Assembly (NCBI GenBank): GCA_041660045.1
Contig: JBAZXA010000009.1
Coordinates: 75,294-139,293, forward strand
Origin: WM-3-3 sp041660045
GTDB lineage: Bacteria; Pseudomonadota; Gammaproteobacteria; Methylococcales; Methylomonadaceae
Length of the DNA stretch: 64,000 bases
Direction of reading: 5' to 3'
Shown here: one piece after another, positions 52,205 to 62,070 of the stretch
How the letters are laid out: each line of letters opens with the position of its first letter
Position numbering within the stretch: the stretch's first letter is position 1
Notes under the pieces: model-generated
What the model was told of the DNA's origin: nothing
Databases searched by the model: none
The model's input: the letters and a program-made list of their open reading frames with translations, nothing else
Program-made: the position numbers and the translations under genes

Positions 52205-53573
52205 GTGTATTTCTGACGTCTACTATTATGGCTTTATTGCCTGCCTGTTTACTTGGTCGCCAAATGGCCCAGCCCAAGACCTCATTGCCATCTATGGCCT
52301 TGCCTTGCAAAACAATCCGCAATTGGAACGGGCTAGGGAAAGTTTACTGGCGATGCAAGAAAGCCGCTCACAAGCCCAAGCCACCGCGTTTTTACCGGAA
52401 GCAGTGGTAAACGCCAATGTCAACCGTGATTATCAAAACATACAATTTGGTGGCTCAGCCATAGGCTTAAGCGGCAGCTCCACATTTATTACGGGCGGTT
52501 ACAACCTCGCCATTACCCAGCCCTTATTGCATATCGACCGCTGGTTTGCTTTAGACCAGGCGGACAGCCGATTAGCCCAAGTTGAAGCCGAACAAAACGC
52601 AGTCGAAATTGATTTAATGCTGAAAGTGGCAGAACGTTACTTTGATACCTTAGCCGCTGAAGAAAACTTAAAATTTGCCCATGCCTTACAGCAATCATTA
52701 GCGCGCAAACTGTTGGAGACCAAGCAACGCCAAGCGGTTGGCTACTTGGCACTAACCGACGTACAAGAAGCCCAAGCCGGTAATGACCGTGCCATTGCCG
52801 ACGCCTTAGATGCCGACCACCAATTACGCGATGCCCGGGAAGCCTTACAGGAAGCCACTGGCTTTTATCCTGAGGCCTTGTCTGTGTTAACGGACGACAT
52901 TCCGCTTATTGAACCGGAACCTGCCAGCGAAGACAGTTGGGTTAACCTTGCGCTAATACAAAATTACAGTGTGCTAGCGTTACAAAAACTTGTGGCAGTT
53001 GCCCAAGATGACATTAAACGTATGCGCGCAGGCCATTTACCGACACTGGATGCTACCGGCACACATAGTTTTGCCACCTCTGGTGGCCGCTTCGGTAGCG
53101 CTGATGTTGAAGACACCGTTGTTGGCTTAAATTTTTCAGTGCCGTTATACCAAGGTGGCCGGGTTAATTCCAAAACCCGGGAGGCCGAACACAAATATCG
53201 TCAGGCTTTAGCAGATTTGGATGAAAAAAAACGGGCTATCCACCGCGCCGCCAGCAAGGCTTACCGTGGCGTGGTAGCTGGCATTAGCCGGGTTAAAGCT
53301 TTACAACAAGCATTACAATCCAGCGAAACCGCCTTAAAAGCCACACTAGCAGGTTTTAATGCTGGTCGCCGCACTAACTTGGATGTGATTATTGCTGAAC
53401 GTGAACGGCTAGCCGCCCAACGTGATTACGCCAAAGCCCGTTATGACTACTTATTAAGTTCGTTAAAGCTAAAGCAAGCCGTAGGAAGCTTATCACCTGA
53501 TGACTTACAACAAATTAACCGCTGGTTAATTAACCAACAACCGGAGCGCCGGGTGAGTGATGGAGCACCTTGA
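52185..53573 (+). CDS. TolC-family outer-membrane channel
   Basis: 462 residues starting with two adjacent ATG codons inside the RND gene end. An N-terminal hydrophobic stretch (YYGFIACLFTWSPNGPAQ) is a weak signal peptide. The two OEP repeats are visible: IYGLALQNNPQLERARESLL begins the first and LALIQNYSVLALQKLVAVAQ the second, each followed by long helices (for instance RLAQVEAEQNAVEIDLMLKV). The motif VPLYQGGRVNSKTREAEHKY is the usual second-repeat hallmark. It completes the tripartite pump. The last gene of the operon; 88 bases separate it from the ABC exporter gene. Confidence 0.86.
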   Translation: MMQRLYRCISDVYYYGFIACLFTWSPNGPAQDLIAIYGLALQNNPQLERARESLLAMQESRSQAQATAFLPEAVVNANVNRDYQNIQFGGSAIGLSGSSTFITGGYNLAITQPLLHIDRWFALDQADSRLAQVEAEQNAVEIDLMLKVAERYFDTLAAEENLKFAHALQQSLARKLLETKQRQAVGYLALTDVQEAQAGNDRAIADALDADHQLRDAREALQEATGFYPEALSVLTDDIPLIEPEPASEDSWVNLALIQNYSVLALQKLVAVAQDDIKRMRAGHLPTLDATGTHSFATSGGRFGSADVEDTVVGLNFSVPLYQGGRVNSKTREAEHKYRQALADLDEKKRAIHRAASKAYRGVVAGISRVKALQQALQSSETALKATLAGFNAGRRTNLDVIIAERERLAAQRDYAKARYDYLLSSLKLKQAVGSLSPDDLQQINRWLINQQPERRVSDGAP

Positions 53574-53661
53574 GCCCAAGCGTTGGCTAGCCGCAAAACG
53601 CTATGGCTTGCCTCAGCCTCCAAGATTGCTGAATACACCTTAATAATAGATTGGATTAAAT

Positions 53662-55296
53662 ATGCTTAAATTTTTATGGCAAACTTCGTGGCAAACAATA
53701 GGCTGGGTATTAGTCATTGGCATTAGCAGCGGGCTTTGTAGTGCCAGCCTGGTTGCAACAATTAATAAAGCCCTAACTATCAGGGAGTTTGATGCCTTTT
53801 TACTTTGGCAGTTTATTGGCTTATGTGTCTTCGTGTTAATCACCGACGTTTTATCAACCTACCTCACTGCGCAATTAAGTGAAAACACTATCTATAAACT
53901 GCGTATACAACTGGCGCAATTGGTTATTGAGGCGCCTTATCCGGTTTTATACCGTTTTGGCAAGGCTAAAATACTGGCCAATTTAACCACGGATATTGCC
54001 ACGCTATCGCAAGCCTTTACGCTGTTTCCGGAAATCTGTATCCATACTGCCATTTTTATAGGCTGTATGTCCTATCTGGCTTGGCTATCTTGGCAAATAG
54101 CCTTGATCTTGCTGGTTACCATATTGTCGGGAATGGCTGTGTATAAAAAACTTATACACGTATCAAAAACTGAATTAGAAAAAACCCGGGAAGAGTATGA
54201 CCGTTTAAATAAAGACTTTTGCACGCTGACCGATGGCATTAAAGAACTTAAATTAAACCAAAACCGGGCGCATGACTTTATAAATAATTCCCTAACTATT
54301 AATGCCAAAAATAACCGCCAGCATACTTTGCGTGCACGCAAACTGTTTATTTTTTCTGATAAGTTTTTATTTGTACTGTATTACTCTATTGTTGGCTTAA
54401 TTATTTTTGCGCTACCCAGAGATATGGTTAGCCAGGAAATAATGACAGGTTACGTTTTGGTTTTACTATTTATTAGCGGTCATATTGCCGCACTTACGCA
54501 CAGCTTGCCATTTTTTACCGGCGCAAAAATAGCGTTAGACAAAATTCAACAAGTCACTAACGTTTTAAATTTGAGTGGCGTATCTTCAAAAAAAACACTA
54601 ACCCCAAAAATTCCCGCTTTTAATTCAATTTCCCTCATCAACTTAACGCACTCGTTCCATAACGAAAAAGAAAATAAAAACTTTACCTTAGGCCCTATTA
54701 ATTTAACCTTTAAACGCGGGGAATTAGTCTTTTTAGTCGGCGGTAATGGCAGTGGAAAAACCACCTTAGCCATGCTGTTACTGGGCTTATATCATCCTGA
54801 ACAAGGCCATCTCCGTTTAAATAATATAGTTATCCATGAGCCTAATCGAACTGAGTATATGCAAAACTTTGCCGTGGTTTTTTCAGACTTTTTTTTATTT
54901 GAACAACTCTTTGGCATAGCAAGCGAAAACTTAGAAAAAAGGGCAACTCAATATATCAATCGTTTGCATCTACAGCATAAGGTTAAAGTTGAAAACGACA
55001 AACTGTCTACCCTGGAATTATCGCAAGGCCAACGCAAACGCTTGGCATTATTAACGGCATATCTTGAAGACCGGCCTTTTTATGTGTTTGATGAATGGGC
55101 CGCCGATCAAGACCCTGAGTTTAAACATATTTTTTATAACGAATTATTGCCAGAATTAAAATCAAAAGGCAAAACCATACTCGCCATCACACACGATGAT
55201 AAATATTTCCACTTAGCTGACCGCTGCATAAAACTGGAAGATGGCAACGTTAAAGAAATTTGGCAACCCGCCGTTTTTAGTAGCCAGGTAATCTAA
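53662..55296 (+). CDS. Cyclic-peptide/siderophore ABC exporter, PvdE/SyrD-like (fused TM and ATPase)
   Basis: 544 residues with an N-terminal six-helix domain (to about 310) and a C-terminal ATPase: Walker A GGNGSGKTT, signature LELSQGQRKRLALL, Walker B YVFDEWAADQDPEF and H-loop AITHDDKYF. The DEWAADQDP motif is characteristic of the PvdE/SyrD group, where PvdE moves the acylated pyoverdine precursor from cytoplasm to periplasm. The acylase gene begins at the base after its stop codon (TAAATG), tying export to periplasmic deacylation. The substrate here is probably the product of the NRPS at 62122-64000. Confidence 0.88.
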   Translation: MLKFLWQTSWQTIGWVLVIGISSGLCSASLVATINKALTIREFDAFLLWQFIGLCVFVLITDVLSTYLTAQLSENTIYKLRIQLAQLVIEAPYPVLYRFGKAKILANLTTDIATLSQAFTLFPEICIHTAIFIGCMSYLAWLSWQIALILLVTILSGMAVYKKLIHVSKTELEKTREEYDRLNKDFCTLTDGIKELKLNQNRAHDFINNSLTINAKNNRQHTLRARKLFIFSDKFLFVLYYSIVGLIIFALPRDMVSQEIMTGYVLVLLFISGHIAALTHSLPFFTGAKIALDKIQQVTNVLNLSGVSSKKTLTPKIPAFNSISLINLTHSFHNEKENKNFTLGPINLTFKRGELVFLVGGNGSGKTTLAMLLLGLYHPEQGHLRLNNIVIHEPNRTEYMQNFAVVFSDFFLFEQLFGIASENLEKRATQYINRLHLQHKVKVENDKLSTLELSQGQRKRLALLTAYLEDRPFYVFDEWAADQDPEFKHIFYNELLPELKSKGKTILAITHDDKYFHLADRCIKLEDGNVKEIWQPAVFSSQVI

Positions 55297-57693
55297 ATGC
55301 TTTTTAAGAAAATTCTACTCAGAACAACCTTATCCCTACTGGTTTTATCCGCAATATGCCTGGTTTCCGGTTGGCTGTGGTTAAAGCAATCTTTACCTAA
55401 ACTAGACGGTGAAATCATCACCCAGTCTCTAGAGGCCCCTGTTTTAATAGCAACTGACCCCTATGGCATAGCCGTGATTAACGCTGAAAGCCGTCTAGAT
55501 GCTATTCGTGCCTTAGGTTTTATCAGCGCGCGTGACCGTTTATTCCAAATGGATTTAATGCGCCGTAAAAATGCGGGCCGCTTATCGGAAATTTTTGGCG
55601 CCATCACCGTTGATAGCGATGCCAGAGTAAGGACGTTTGATTTTAATGCTGTGGCAAAGCTAGCATTATTAAAGCTGCCTAAAGCCCATCTAGCCTATTT
55701 GCAAGCCTATGCCGAAGGCGTAAATAATTACCTTGCCCAAGCCAAGCACTTAGCGTTTGAATTTACCCTATTAAATTATCGTCCGGAAGCCTGGAAGCCG
55801 GAAGACAGCCTTTTAATTGTGCTAGGCATGTACGACATGCTCACCTCAGGTTCAGAAGAGGAAGAACGCATGCTAAGCATTATGGAAAAAGCGTTACCCA
55901 ACGATGTTTTTGCATTTTTAACGCCAGACACAGATATTTATACCGACAGCCTTTACCCTAATGACCCTTCCTGGCGTCCTATCCAGAAAATACCAACGGC
56001 AAACTTGAGTAAAACCTTAGCGCCAGATTTAAAGCAAGCTTTAACATTAGAGCATACCTTTAAAGACCGTGATTTGGTTTTAGGCTCCAATGCATGGGCA
56101 GTCGCCGGCACCAAAACCAAAGATGGCCGCGCCTTGCTAGCCAACGATATGCACTTAGGCCTTAGTGTACCCAATATCTGGTATCGGGCAGAACTCAACT
56201 ACTCCAACACCCATGTAGCCGGTGTAGTTTTACCTGGCACTCCGTTAATTATTGCTGGTAGTAATGAACAGATCAGCTGGGGCGTTACTAATTTAACCGG
56301 GGATTTTTTAGATTTAGTCACGTTAGAAATTAATCCTTCCGACCCTGAAAAATACAAGGCTGGGCAAGCTTGGCTAAGGTTTGGCCGCCGCAAGGAATTG
56401 ATTTTGGTTAAAGACAAGCCACCAGTCGAGCTCGATATAAAAACAACGTTATGGGGACCCGTTTCGCCACAGCAACTACTGGAAAAACCTGTGGCCATTC
56501 ACTGGACAGCATTGGATGCTGATGCCGTTAATATTGGCATGGCTGATCTGGAACAAACCCAAACACTGGCTAGCGCAATTGCTGTCGCCCATGCCGTTGG
56601 CGGTCCTCAACTCAATGCCTTGTTTGCTGATGCAAACGGCAATATTGCGTGGACTATCCTGGGAAAACTACCCAACCGCGTAGGCTTAGATGGTGCGACC
56701 AGCCGCTCTTGGGCTGATACTGACGCTATTGGTTGGCAAGGCTATGTTGCCGAACATGAAATCCCTAAAGTGCTTAACCCAGCCGAGGGTATTCTGGTCT
56801 CCGCAAATGACCGCCGCTTAGGAAAAAGCTTTCCTAATATTATTGGCCACCAATTTGTCCCCGGTTATCGTGCTTACCGCATCAGCCAAAGGCTTAAAGA
56901 GATGACGGAACTCAATGAGTGGTCCCTGTTTTCCTTGCAACTGGATACAGAAGCTGAATTTTATGCTTTTTACCATCAATTAGCCTTAGAAGTACTATCA
57001 CCTAAAGCCATAGAAAATAAACCAGAATTACGCGAAATCCGTGCTTATCTTTTAGCTTGGCATGGCAACGCTGACACCAGCAGCCTAGGTTTTGCCTTAT
57101 TACAAGGGTTTAGGGAACAACTTGCTAATGCCGTGTTAACACCTTATTTAGCCAGCTGCAAACAGCTAGACAAAAACTTTCAATACGCTTGGCTTTATGT
57201 TGATACCCCCTTAAAAATGCTGTTGACTCAAAAAATTACAGCGCTAATCCCCAGTGATCAATATAACGATTGGGATAGTTTTATCTTAGCCCAACTGGAA
57301 GCTAGCGCAATCGAGCTAAAAACCACCCATAAAGACATACAACTTGCCGATTTACGCTGGGGACAGATTAATCATGCAAAAATTTATCATCCCATCTTCG
57401 GCAACATTCCATGGTTAGGTGCTTTGCTGAATATGCCGGAAGCAGAACTAGCTGGCTGTGGCGGCTGCATTAGGGCCGCCGGCGCTAATTTTGGTGCCAG
57501 CGAAAGAATGGTCATATCACCACAGCACAGCAAGGATGGCATCTTACAAATGCCAACCGGCCAGTCCGCCCATCCGCTTTCCCAAAACTACCAAGATCAA
57601 CAACGCTTTTGGCTAAGTGGCACGCCTATGGATTTTTTAGCCGGTAAAGCTGAGCATAAGCTCACATTAGTACCCGACTTTAAACAGCCATAA
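55297..57693 (+). CDS. Penicillin-acylase-family Ntn hydrolase (PvdQ-like acylase)
   Basis: 798 residues. A membrane or signal segment (LSLLVLSAICLVSGWLWL) leads an Ntn-hydrolase precursor. The autocleavage site is at VLGSNAWAVAGTKT: Ser264 becomes the N-terminal nucleophile of the beta subunit, with the alpha chain before it (FISARDRLFQMDLMRRKNAG) and the oxyanion region ADANGNIAWTILGKLPNR. In Pseudomonas, PvdQ removes the fatty acyl chain of pyoverdine precursors in the periplasm. It is directly downstream of the PvdE-like exporter. Activity on acyl-homoserine lactones is also possible for this family. The C-terminal CGGCIRAAGANFGASERMVI is normal for the group. Confidence 0.85.
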   Translation: MLFKKILLRTTLSLLVLSAICLVSGWLWLKQSLPKLDGEIITQSLEAPVLIATDPYGIAVINAESRLDAIRALGFISARDRLFQMDLMRRKNAGRLSEIFGAITVDSDARVRTFDFNAVAKLALLKLPKAHLAYLQAYAEGVNNYLAQAKHLAFEFTLLNYRPEAWKPEDSLLIVLGMYDMLTSGSEEEERMLSIMEKALPNDVFAFLTPDTDIYTDSLYPNDPSWRPIQKIPTANLSKTLAPDLKQALTLEHTFKDRDLVLGSNAWAVAGTKTKDGRALLANDMHLGLSVPNIWYRAELNYSNTHVAGVVLPGTPLIIAGSNEQISWGVTNLTGDFLDLVTLEINPSDPEKYKAGQAWLRFGRRKELILVKDKPPVELDIKTTLWGPVSPQQLLEKPVAIHWTALDADAVNIGMADLEQTQTLASAIAVAHAVGGPQLNALFADANGNIAWTILGKLPNRVGLDGATSRSWADTDAIGWQGYVAEHEIPKVLNPAEGILVSANDRRLGKSFPNIIGHQFVPGYRAYRISQRLKEMTELNEWSLFSLQLDTEAEFYAFYHQLALEVLSPKAIENKPELREIRAYLLAWHGNADTSSLGFALLQGFREQLANAVLTPYLASCKQLDKNFQYAWLYVDTPLKMLLTQKITALIPSDQYNDWDSFILAQLEASAIELKTTHKDIQLADLRWGQINHAKIYHPIFGNIPWLGALLNMPEAELAGCGGCIRAAGANFGASERMVISPQHSKDGILQMPTGQSAHPLSQNYQDQQRFWLSGTPMDFLAGKAEHKLTLVPDFKQP

Positions 57694-57791
57694 TCCATAA
57701 AACTTAACGTATTTATGGTGAGCAAAGATTTTTAATTCGGCAAGTGACAGTAGTCAATTTTACTTTTTTTTAAAAAATTTTAGGTTGCCCC

Positions 57792-59153
57792 ATGTCCAAG
57801 ATTATATTTTCTGTACCACCCATGACTGGCCCCATAAACGCAGGCATGGGCTTAGCCCGTAGTTTAGTTTCTAAGGGGCATGAGGTAATTTATTTAGGCA
57901 TACCGGATTGTGAACCCATAATAACTGCGAATCACTTTAATTTTATCCCTGTCTACGGAGAGTACTTTCCTATGGGCTGGATTAATACTTTTTATCAGAA
58001 ACTGCATGAAAAAGGCGGCATTGAAGCCTATCATGATGTCATCGATTTTGTTGATTATCTAATAGCAGGCGGGGATAAAGAAATCCTTGAGGTGTTTGAT
58101 AAAATCCAAGCTGATATGCTCATCATTACCGCATCAGAATCGGATTCCATAATCTGGGCCTTATTGGCCCATAAAGCCGGCCTTAAAACCATCTATTTAT
58201 ACGATGTCTTAGCGGGCGCCGCCACTTTAACATCCCCACCTATTTATACCGATTTAGTTGCTAACGGACATAGCTTATCCCATCTTAAAATCGTTTATGC
58301 ATGGCTTAAGCATTATTATTTTAATTTGTTCTTCCATTTTTATGCCGTATGGAAAAAAATCAAATACCTTTCCCCCGCGAAAATTAAAAAACTCGCCCGA
58401 TATTGTAATTATCGCGTTGGCGATATTATTTTCTTAACGGATATGCCTAGCCCATTGTTAAAACTTCCACAGCTAGCGTTATTTCCAAAAGAATTTGATT
58501 TTCCCAATGTTAAACATACCGATCGATATTATGGCAGCGCCTCAATTGATATCAACCGACAACAAGAAGCGTTTCCTTGGCCGCAACTAAGAGTTGATAG
58601 CCCTTTAGTTTACACAGCCCTTAGTACCTTACCGTTATTAACGGAACATCAAACCAAGGCTTTCTTTCAAGCTGTAGTTGATGCTGCTGCCAAATGGCCT
58701 GAGTGGGACTGGGTGATTTCAATAGGTAAAACATTAAATCCAGATGATTTTGATAATGTCACCGCTAATATCATCTTGGTAAAAAAAGCACCGCAATTAG
58801 AATTACTCAAAAAAGCCGCACTAATGATCACACACGGCGGCCCGAGTTCCATTAAAGAATGCTTGTATTTTGGCGTGCCCATGATTGCATTTCCACTTTG
58901 GTTTGATCAACCCGGAAACGTCGCTAGGCTGGTATACCACGGCTTAGGGCTAGCCGGAAAATTTGATCACGTTTCAAAAGATTATTTACAAAACTTAATC
59001 GCAGAAGCTTATAACAATCAAGGTATCAAAGATAAAATCAAAACAATGCAGACTACTTTTATCGATAACGAAAATGCAGACTTAAGTGCAAAAGTGATTG
59101 AAACATTTCTGCCGCTAAAATCTAAACCGCTAAATAACAAGGCTATTACTTGA
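57792..59153 (+). CDS. UGT/MGT-type glycosyltransferase
   Basis: 453 residues of the GT-B fold. The N-terminal acceptor half starts IIFSVPPMTGPINAGMGLAR and the donor half carries the UGT signature MITHGGPSSIKECLYFGVPM and IAFPLWFDQPGNVARLVY (about residues 345-382), in which His and the DQ pair contact the nucleotide sugar. It is cytoplasmic. It lies between the acylase and receptor R4 within the siderophore locus, so glycosylation of the siderophore or peptide is a natural reading, as IroB does for enterobactin (different sugar linkage). The gene is more AT-rich than most of its neighbours by eye. Acceptor unproven. Confidence 0.8.
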   Translation: MSKIIFSVPPMTGPINAGMGLARSLVSKGHEVIYLGIPDCEPIITANHFNFIPVYGEYFPMGWINTFYQKLHEKGGIEAYHDVIDFVDYLIAGGDKEILEVFDKIQADMLIITASESDSIIWALLAHKAGLKTIYLYDVLAGAATLTSPPIYTDLVANGHSLSHLKIVYAWLKHYYFNLFFHFYAVWKKIKYLSPAKIKKLARYCNYRVGDIIFLTDMPSPLLKLPQLALFPKEFDFPNVKHTDRYYGSASIDINRQQEAFPWPQLRVDSPLVYTALSTLPLLTEHQTKAFFQAVVDAAAKWPEWDWVISIGKTLNPDDFDNVTANIILVKKAPQLELLKKAALMITHGGPSSIKECLYFGVPMIAFPLWFDQPGNVARLVYHGLGLAGKFDHVSKDYLQNLIAEAYNNQGIKDKIKTMQTTFIDNENADLSAKVIETFLPLKSKPLNNKAIT

Positions 59154-59468
59154 CTTTAACCACTTTAGCATGCGTGTTCGCATTGAGATACGCAACTAAT
59201 CCAGCATACCCGAAACAAAATTGTTTAATAAAAAGCCCTTATTCATTCACGGCCGTCCTTATCGTACTCTCTTCACGCCAAAACTGAGTTGAGATAAACA
59301 CCTTAAGCATTAACGAGTCACACAAAAATAGCCCTCATGAAAGATTACAACCCTAAGCCGCTTTATGAACCTAATGGCCAAAACAAAACTTATTAATTAA
59401 GTTCATGTTTTTTTTTCTGAAACGTCTTTTTTTAAATATCAACAAAAAGGATAAGTTCAGGAAAGAAT
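59154..59468. other. Leader region of receptor R4
   Basis: 315 bases without ORF. It contains an inverted repeat AACTTA (59388-59393) and TAAGTT (59399-59404) with a five-base spacer, about 65 bases before the R4 start; its role is unknown. An AGGA ribosome site precedes ATG at 59469. Confidence 0.4.
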
Positions 59469-62057
59469 ATGAAAAAAATGAAATTTACGGCTTTCAAAGT
59501 CGCCTTCAATCTAACGGTCGCACTAGGCATTTCAAGCCCTATTAAAAATGCTTACTCAACTGACAACTCAAAAGCGTATACCATCCCTAGCGTTTCTTTA
59601 AGTGATGCATTAACCCAATTTAGCGACCAAGCCAATATTAAACTGCTCTTTGATCCCGCTTTAACCAAAAATCTTAATTCACCTAGGCTTAACGGAAAGA
59701 TAACAATTGATCAAGGCTTAAAACAATTATTGCGGGGATCAAACCTAACTTACCGTGTGGTTGATAATAATGTTTACATTGTTGAACCCGTAGTCAAACC
59801 CAAAAAGCCTGAAGACCCCGAAGCCCCATCATCCTCCACCTTACCCACGGTAAAAGTTACCGACACCCGGCTGTACGATGCCACCGACCCTTACAACACA
59901 GATTACACCCTACCTAATGCCACGGCAGGTACCAAAACCGACACGCCCATTATTGAAACGCCATTAAACGTGCAGGTGATTTCCAAGCAGGTACTCAAAG
60001 ACCAGCAGGCCATTACTTTGGGGGATGCCTTGAAGAATGTCAGTGGCGTGACCGTCTCGACTTTACTCAATACTGGCGCGCCATCCAATACCAACGGTCA
60101 ATCAGCCACCAACATCACGTTACGCGGCTTTGCCTCTGAAACTTATTTTCGCGATGGCTTCCGTCTGCAGCAGGGGGCGGGTGCAAGGCAGCTGGCCAAT
60201 GTTGAATCGATTGAAGTTTTAAAAGGCCCTGCGGCGGTATTATATGGCTTAGTTGAGCCTGGCGGCTTGGTTAATGTGACTACTAAACAACCACAAGCCA
60301 CACCCTACTACGCCTTTAACCAACAATTTGGCTCGTTTGACAATTACCGCTCCACCGCCGATGCCACTGGCCCCGTGATAGGCCACGACGATTTGCTATA
60401 CCGGCTGAACTTTTCCTATCAAACCTCTAGCGGCTTCCAGGACTTTACGGGCTTAGATGATGTCTTCGTGGCTCCGGTTTTAACCTGGCTTATTAGCCCA
60501 AAAACACAAGCCAGTGTTGAATTTGAGTATAATCATCAACATACCGGCCTTAATTCACCGTTCAACCCTTATATCAACGGCCAACTGTTGGATATTCCCC
60601 GCAGCCGCAGTTACGGTGAATTTTCTCCTGCCACCACAGAAACATTTTTAGGCAGCCTGCATTGGTCACACCAATTTAATGACAATTGGTCACTGAAACA
60701 TCGTTTTTCCGTTAATCAACAAAACTATGCCAGTGGCAACAACGTGGCCATAGCTTTTACTGCATCCCCTAACATTTATAGTGGTTTCGGCTCAGTGCCG
60801 CCTTCCATCAATGGTTTTCAAATCCTTAGGCAAAACTTAGCGAATACATTTTCGCAAAACAATACCTATTCAACCAATTTGGATGTCACTGGCCATTTTG
60901 ATACCGCCGGTTTAAAGCACACCTTGCTTCTGGGCGGGGACTATTACCGTATCAACAACCGGTTTGCCAATGAAAGGAATTTAATTTCCCTTATTGACCC
61001 CTTTAACCCCGTCCACCCAGGTACGGTTATAGCCGAATCATTGGGGGACCAATCCCTAAAGATTAATGAACAAATCGATCAATATGGTTTATACCTGCAA
61101 GACCAGGTTAAACTGCCGTATGATTTGCATTTTACCGGTGGCTTTCGTTACCAATATATTCAGCAAAACACGACTTCCCAAAGCTTATTTTTTAGTTCTA
61201 CAAATGTTGCCCAAAATCAAGATGCCATAACGCCTCGAGTAGGCTTACTTTGGCATCCACAAAATTGGATTAGCGTGTATGCCAATTATGCGGAAAGCTT
61301 TGGTGCCAACACCGGTATAGTGTATCAAGGCCCAGGTCAATTCACGCCAATTGCACCTAGTAGTGCCAAACAAATTGAAGGTGGCATTAAAACTGAGTTT
61401 TTTGATGGCCGCCTTAGAGCCACCTTGGCCTATTTCGATTTGACTAAAACCAATATTGCAACAGCCGACCCGAATCCTCTTCATGATTGCGGTCGCGGAC
61501 CAAATTCATGCTCACTAGCCATCGGCGAGGTACAGAGCCAAGGCCCTGAATTGGATATACAAGGTGAAATTCTACCCGGCTGGAACGCCATTGCCACTTG
61601 GGCCAATGTTAGCGCCATCATAACCAAAACCAATGCCACCAATGACTCATTTTTTGATGCAAGCACCCAGGGGAGTTTAAACGTCGGTGACCGCTTGTTT
61701 AACGTGCCCCGCAACACGGCAAGTTTTTGGAATACTTACGAGTTTCAGGCCGGCGATTTAAAAGGCTTTAAATTAGGTGGTGGCGTCACTGTACAAGAAG
61801 GGCAAATTGGTACGCCAGGCCTAAACGGCCCGATTAAAACCCCAGGTTTTGCCACCTTAAGCTTGTTTACCGCCTACAGCTATTCGATAGGAAAAACCAA
61901 AATTACCGCACAATTGAACGTGGATAATGTGTTGGACAAAACATATTACTCCAGCATTAACGGTGGCACTGTTGATCCGGTTAGTGGAATATTTGGTGCG
62001 ACTGCCGTGTTTGGCGCACCCAGGACATTTTTAGGCTCAATTAATATCCAGTATTAA
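59469..62057 (+). CDS. STN-domain TonB-dependent siderophore receptor R4
   Basis: 862 residues. Signal peptide (FNLTVALGISSPIKNAYS), STN domain (YTIPSVSLSDALTQFSDQA), linker, and a plug with the shared block from TLPTVKVTDTRLYD to ALKNVSGV, identical in all four receptors at protein level, then TVSTLLNTGAPSNTNGQ, different from R1-R3. The barrel is a more distant copy than R1/R3 but keeps long shared segments and the RTFLGSINIQY end. It lies in the siderophore locus between the glycosyltransferase and NRPS genes, with no sigma or anti-sigma gene nearby in the window, so its signalling partner must be elsewhere or one of sets 1-3. Confidence 0.9.
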   Translation: MKKMKFTAFKVAFNLTVALGISSPIKNAYSTDNSKAYTIPSVSLSDALTQFSDQANIKLLFDPALTKNLNSPRLNGKITIDQGLKQLLRGSNLTYRVVDNNVYIVEPVVKPKKPEDPEAPSSSTLPTVKVTDTRLYDATDPYNTDYTLPNATAGTKTDTPIIETPLNVQVISKQVLKDQQAITLGDALKNVSGVTVSTLLNTGAPSNTNGQSATNITLRGFASETYFRDGFRLQQGAGARQLANVESIEVLKGPAAVLYGLVEPGGLVNVTTKQPQATPYYAFNQQFGSFDNYRSTADATGPVIGHDDLLYRLNFSYQTSSGFQDFTGLDDVFVAPVLTWLISPKTQASVEFEYNHQHTGLNSPFNPYINGQLLDIPRSRSYGEFSPATTETFLGSLHWSHQFNDNWSLKHRFSVNQQNYASGNNVAIAFTASPNIYSGFGSVPPSINGFQILRQNLANTFSQNNTYSTNLDVTGHFDTAGLKHTLLLGGDYYRINNRFANERNLISLIDPFNPVHPGTVIAESLGDQSLKINEQIDQYGLYLQDQVKLPYDLHFTGGFRYQYIQQNTTSQSLFFSSTNVAQNQDAITPRVGLLWHPQNWISVYANYAESFGANTGIVYQGPGQFTPIAPSSAKQIEGGIKTEFFDGRLRATLAYFDLTKTNIATADPNPLHDCGRGPNSCSLAIGEVQSQGPELDIQGEILPGWNAIATWANVSAIITKTNATNDSFFDASTQGSLNVGDRLFNVPRNTASFWNTYEFQAGDLKGFKLGGGVTVQEGQIGTPGLNGPIKTPGFATLSLFTAYSYSIGKTKITAQLNVDNVLDKTYYSSINGGTVDPVSGIFGATAVFGAPRTFLGSINIQY

Positions 62058-62070
62058 ACTTCACCCAATA

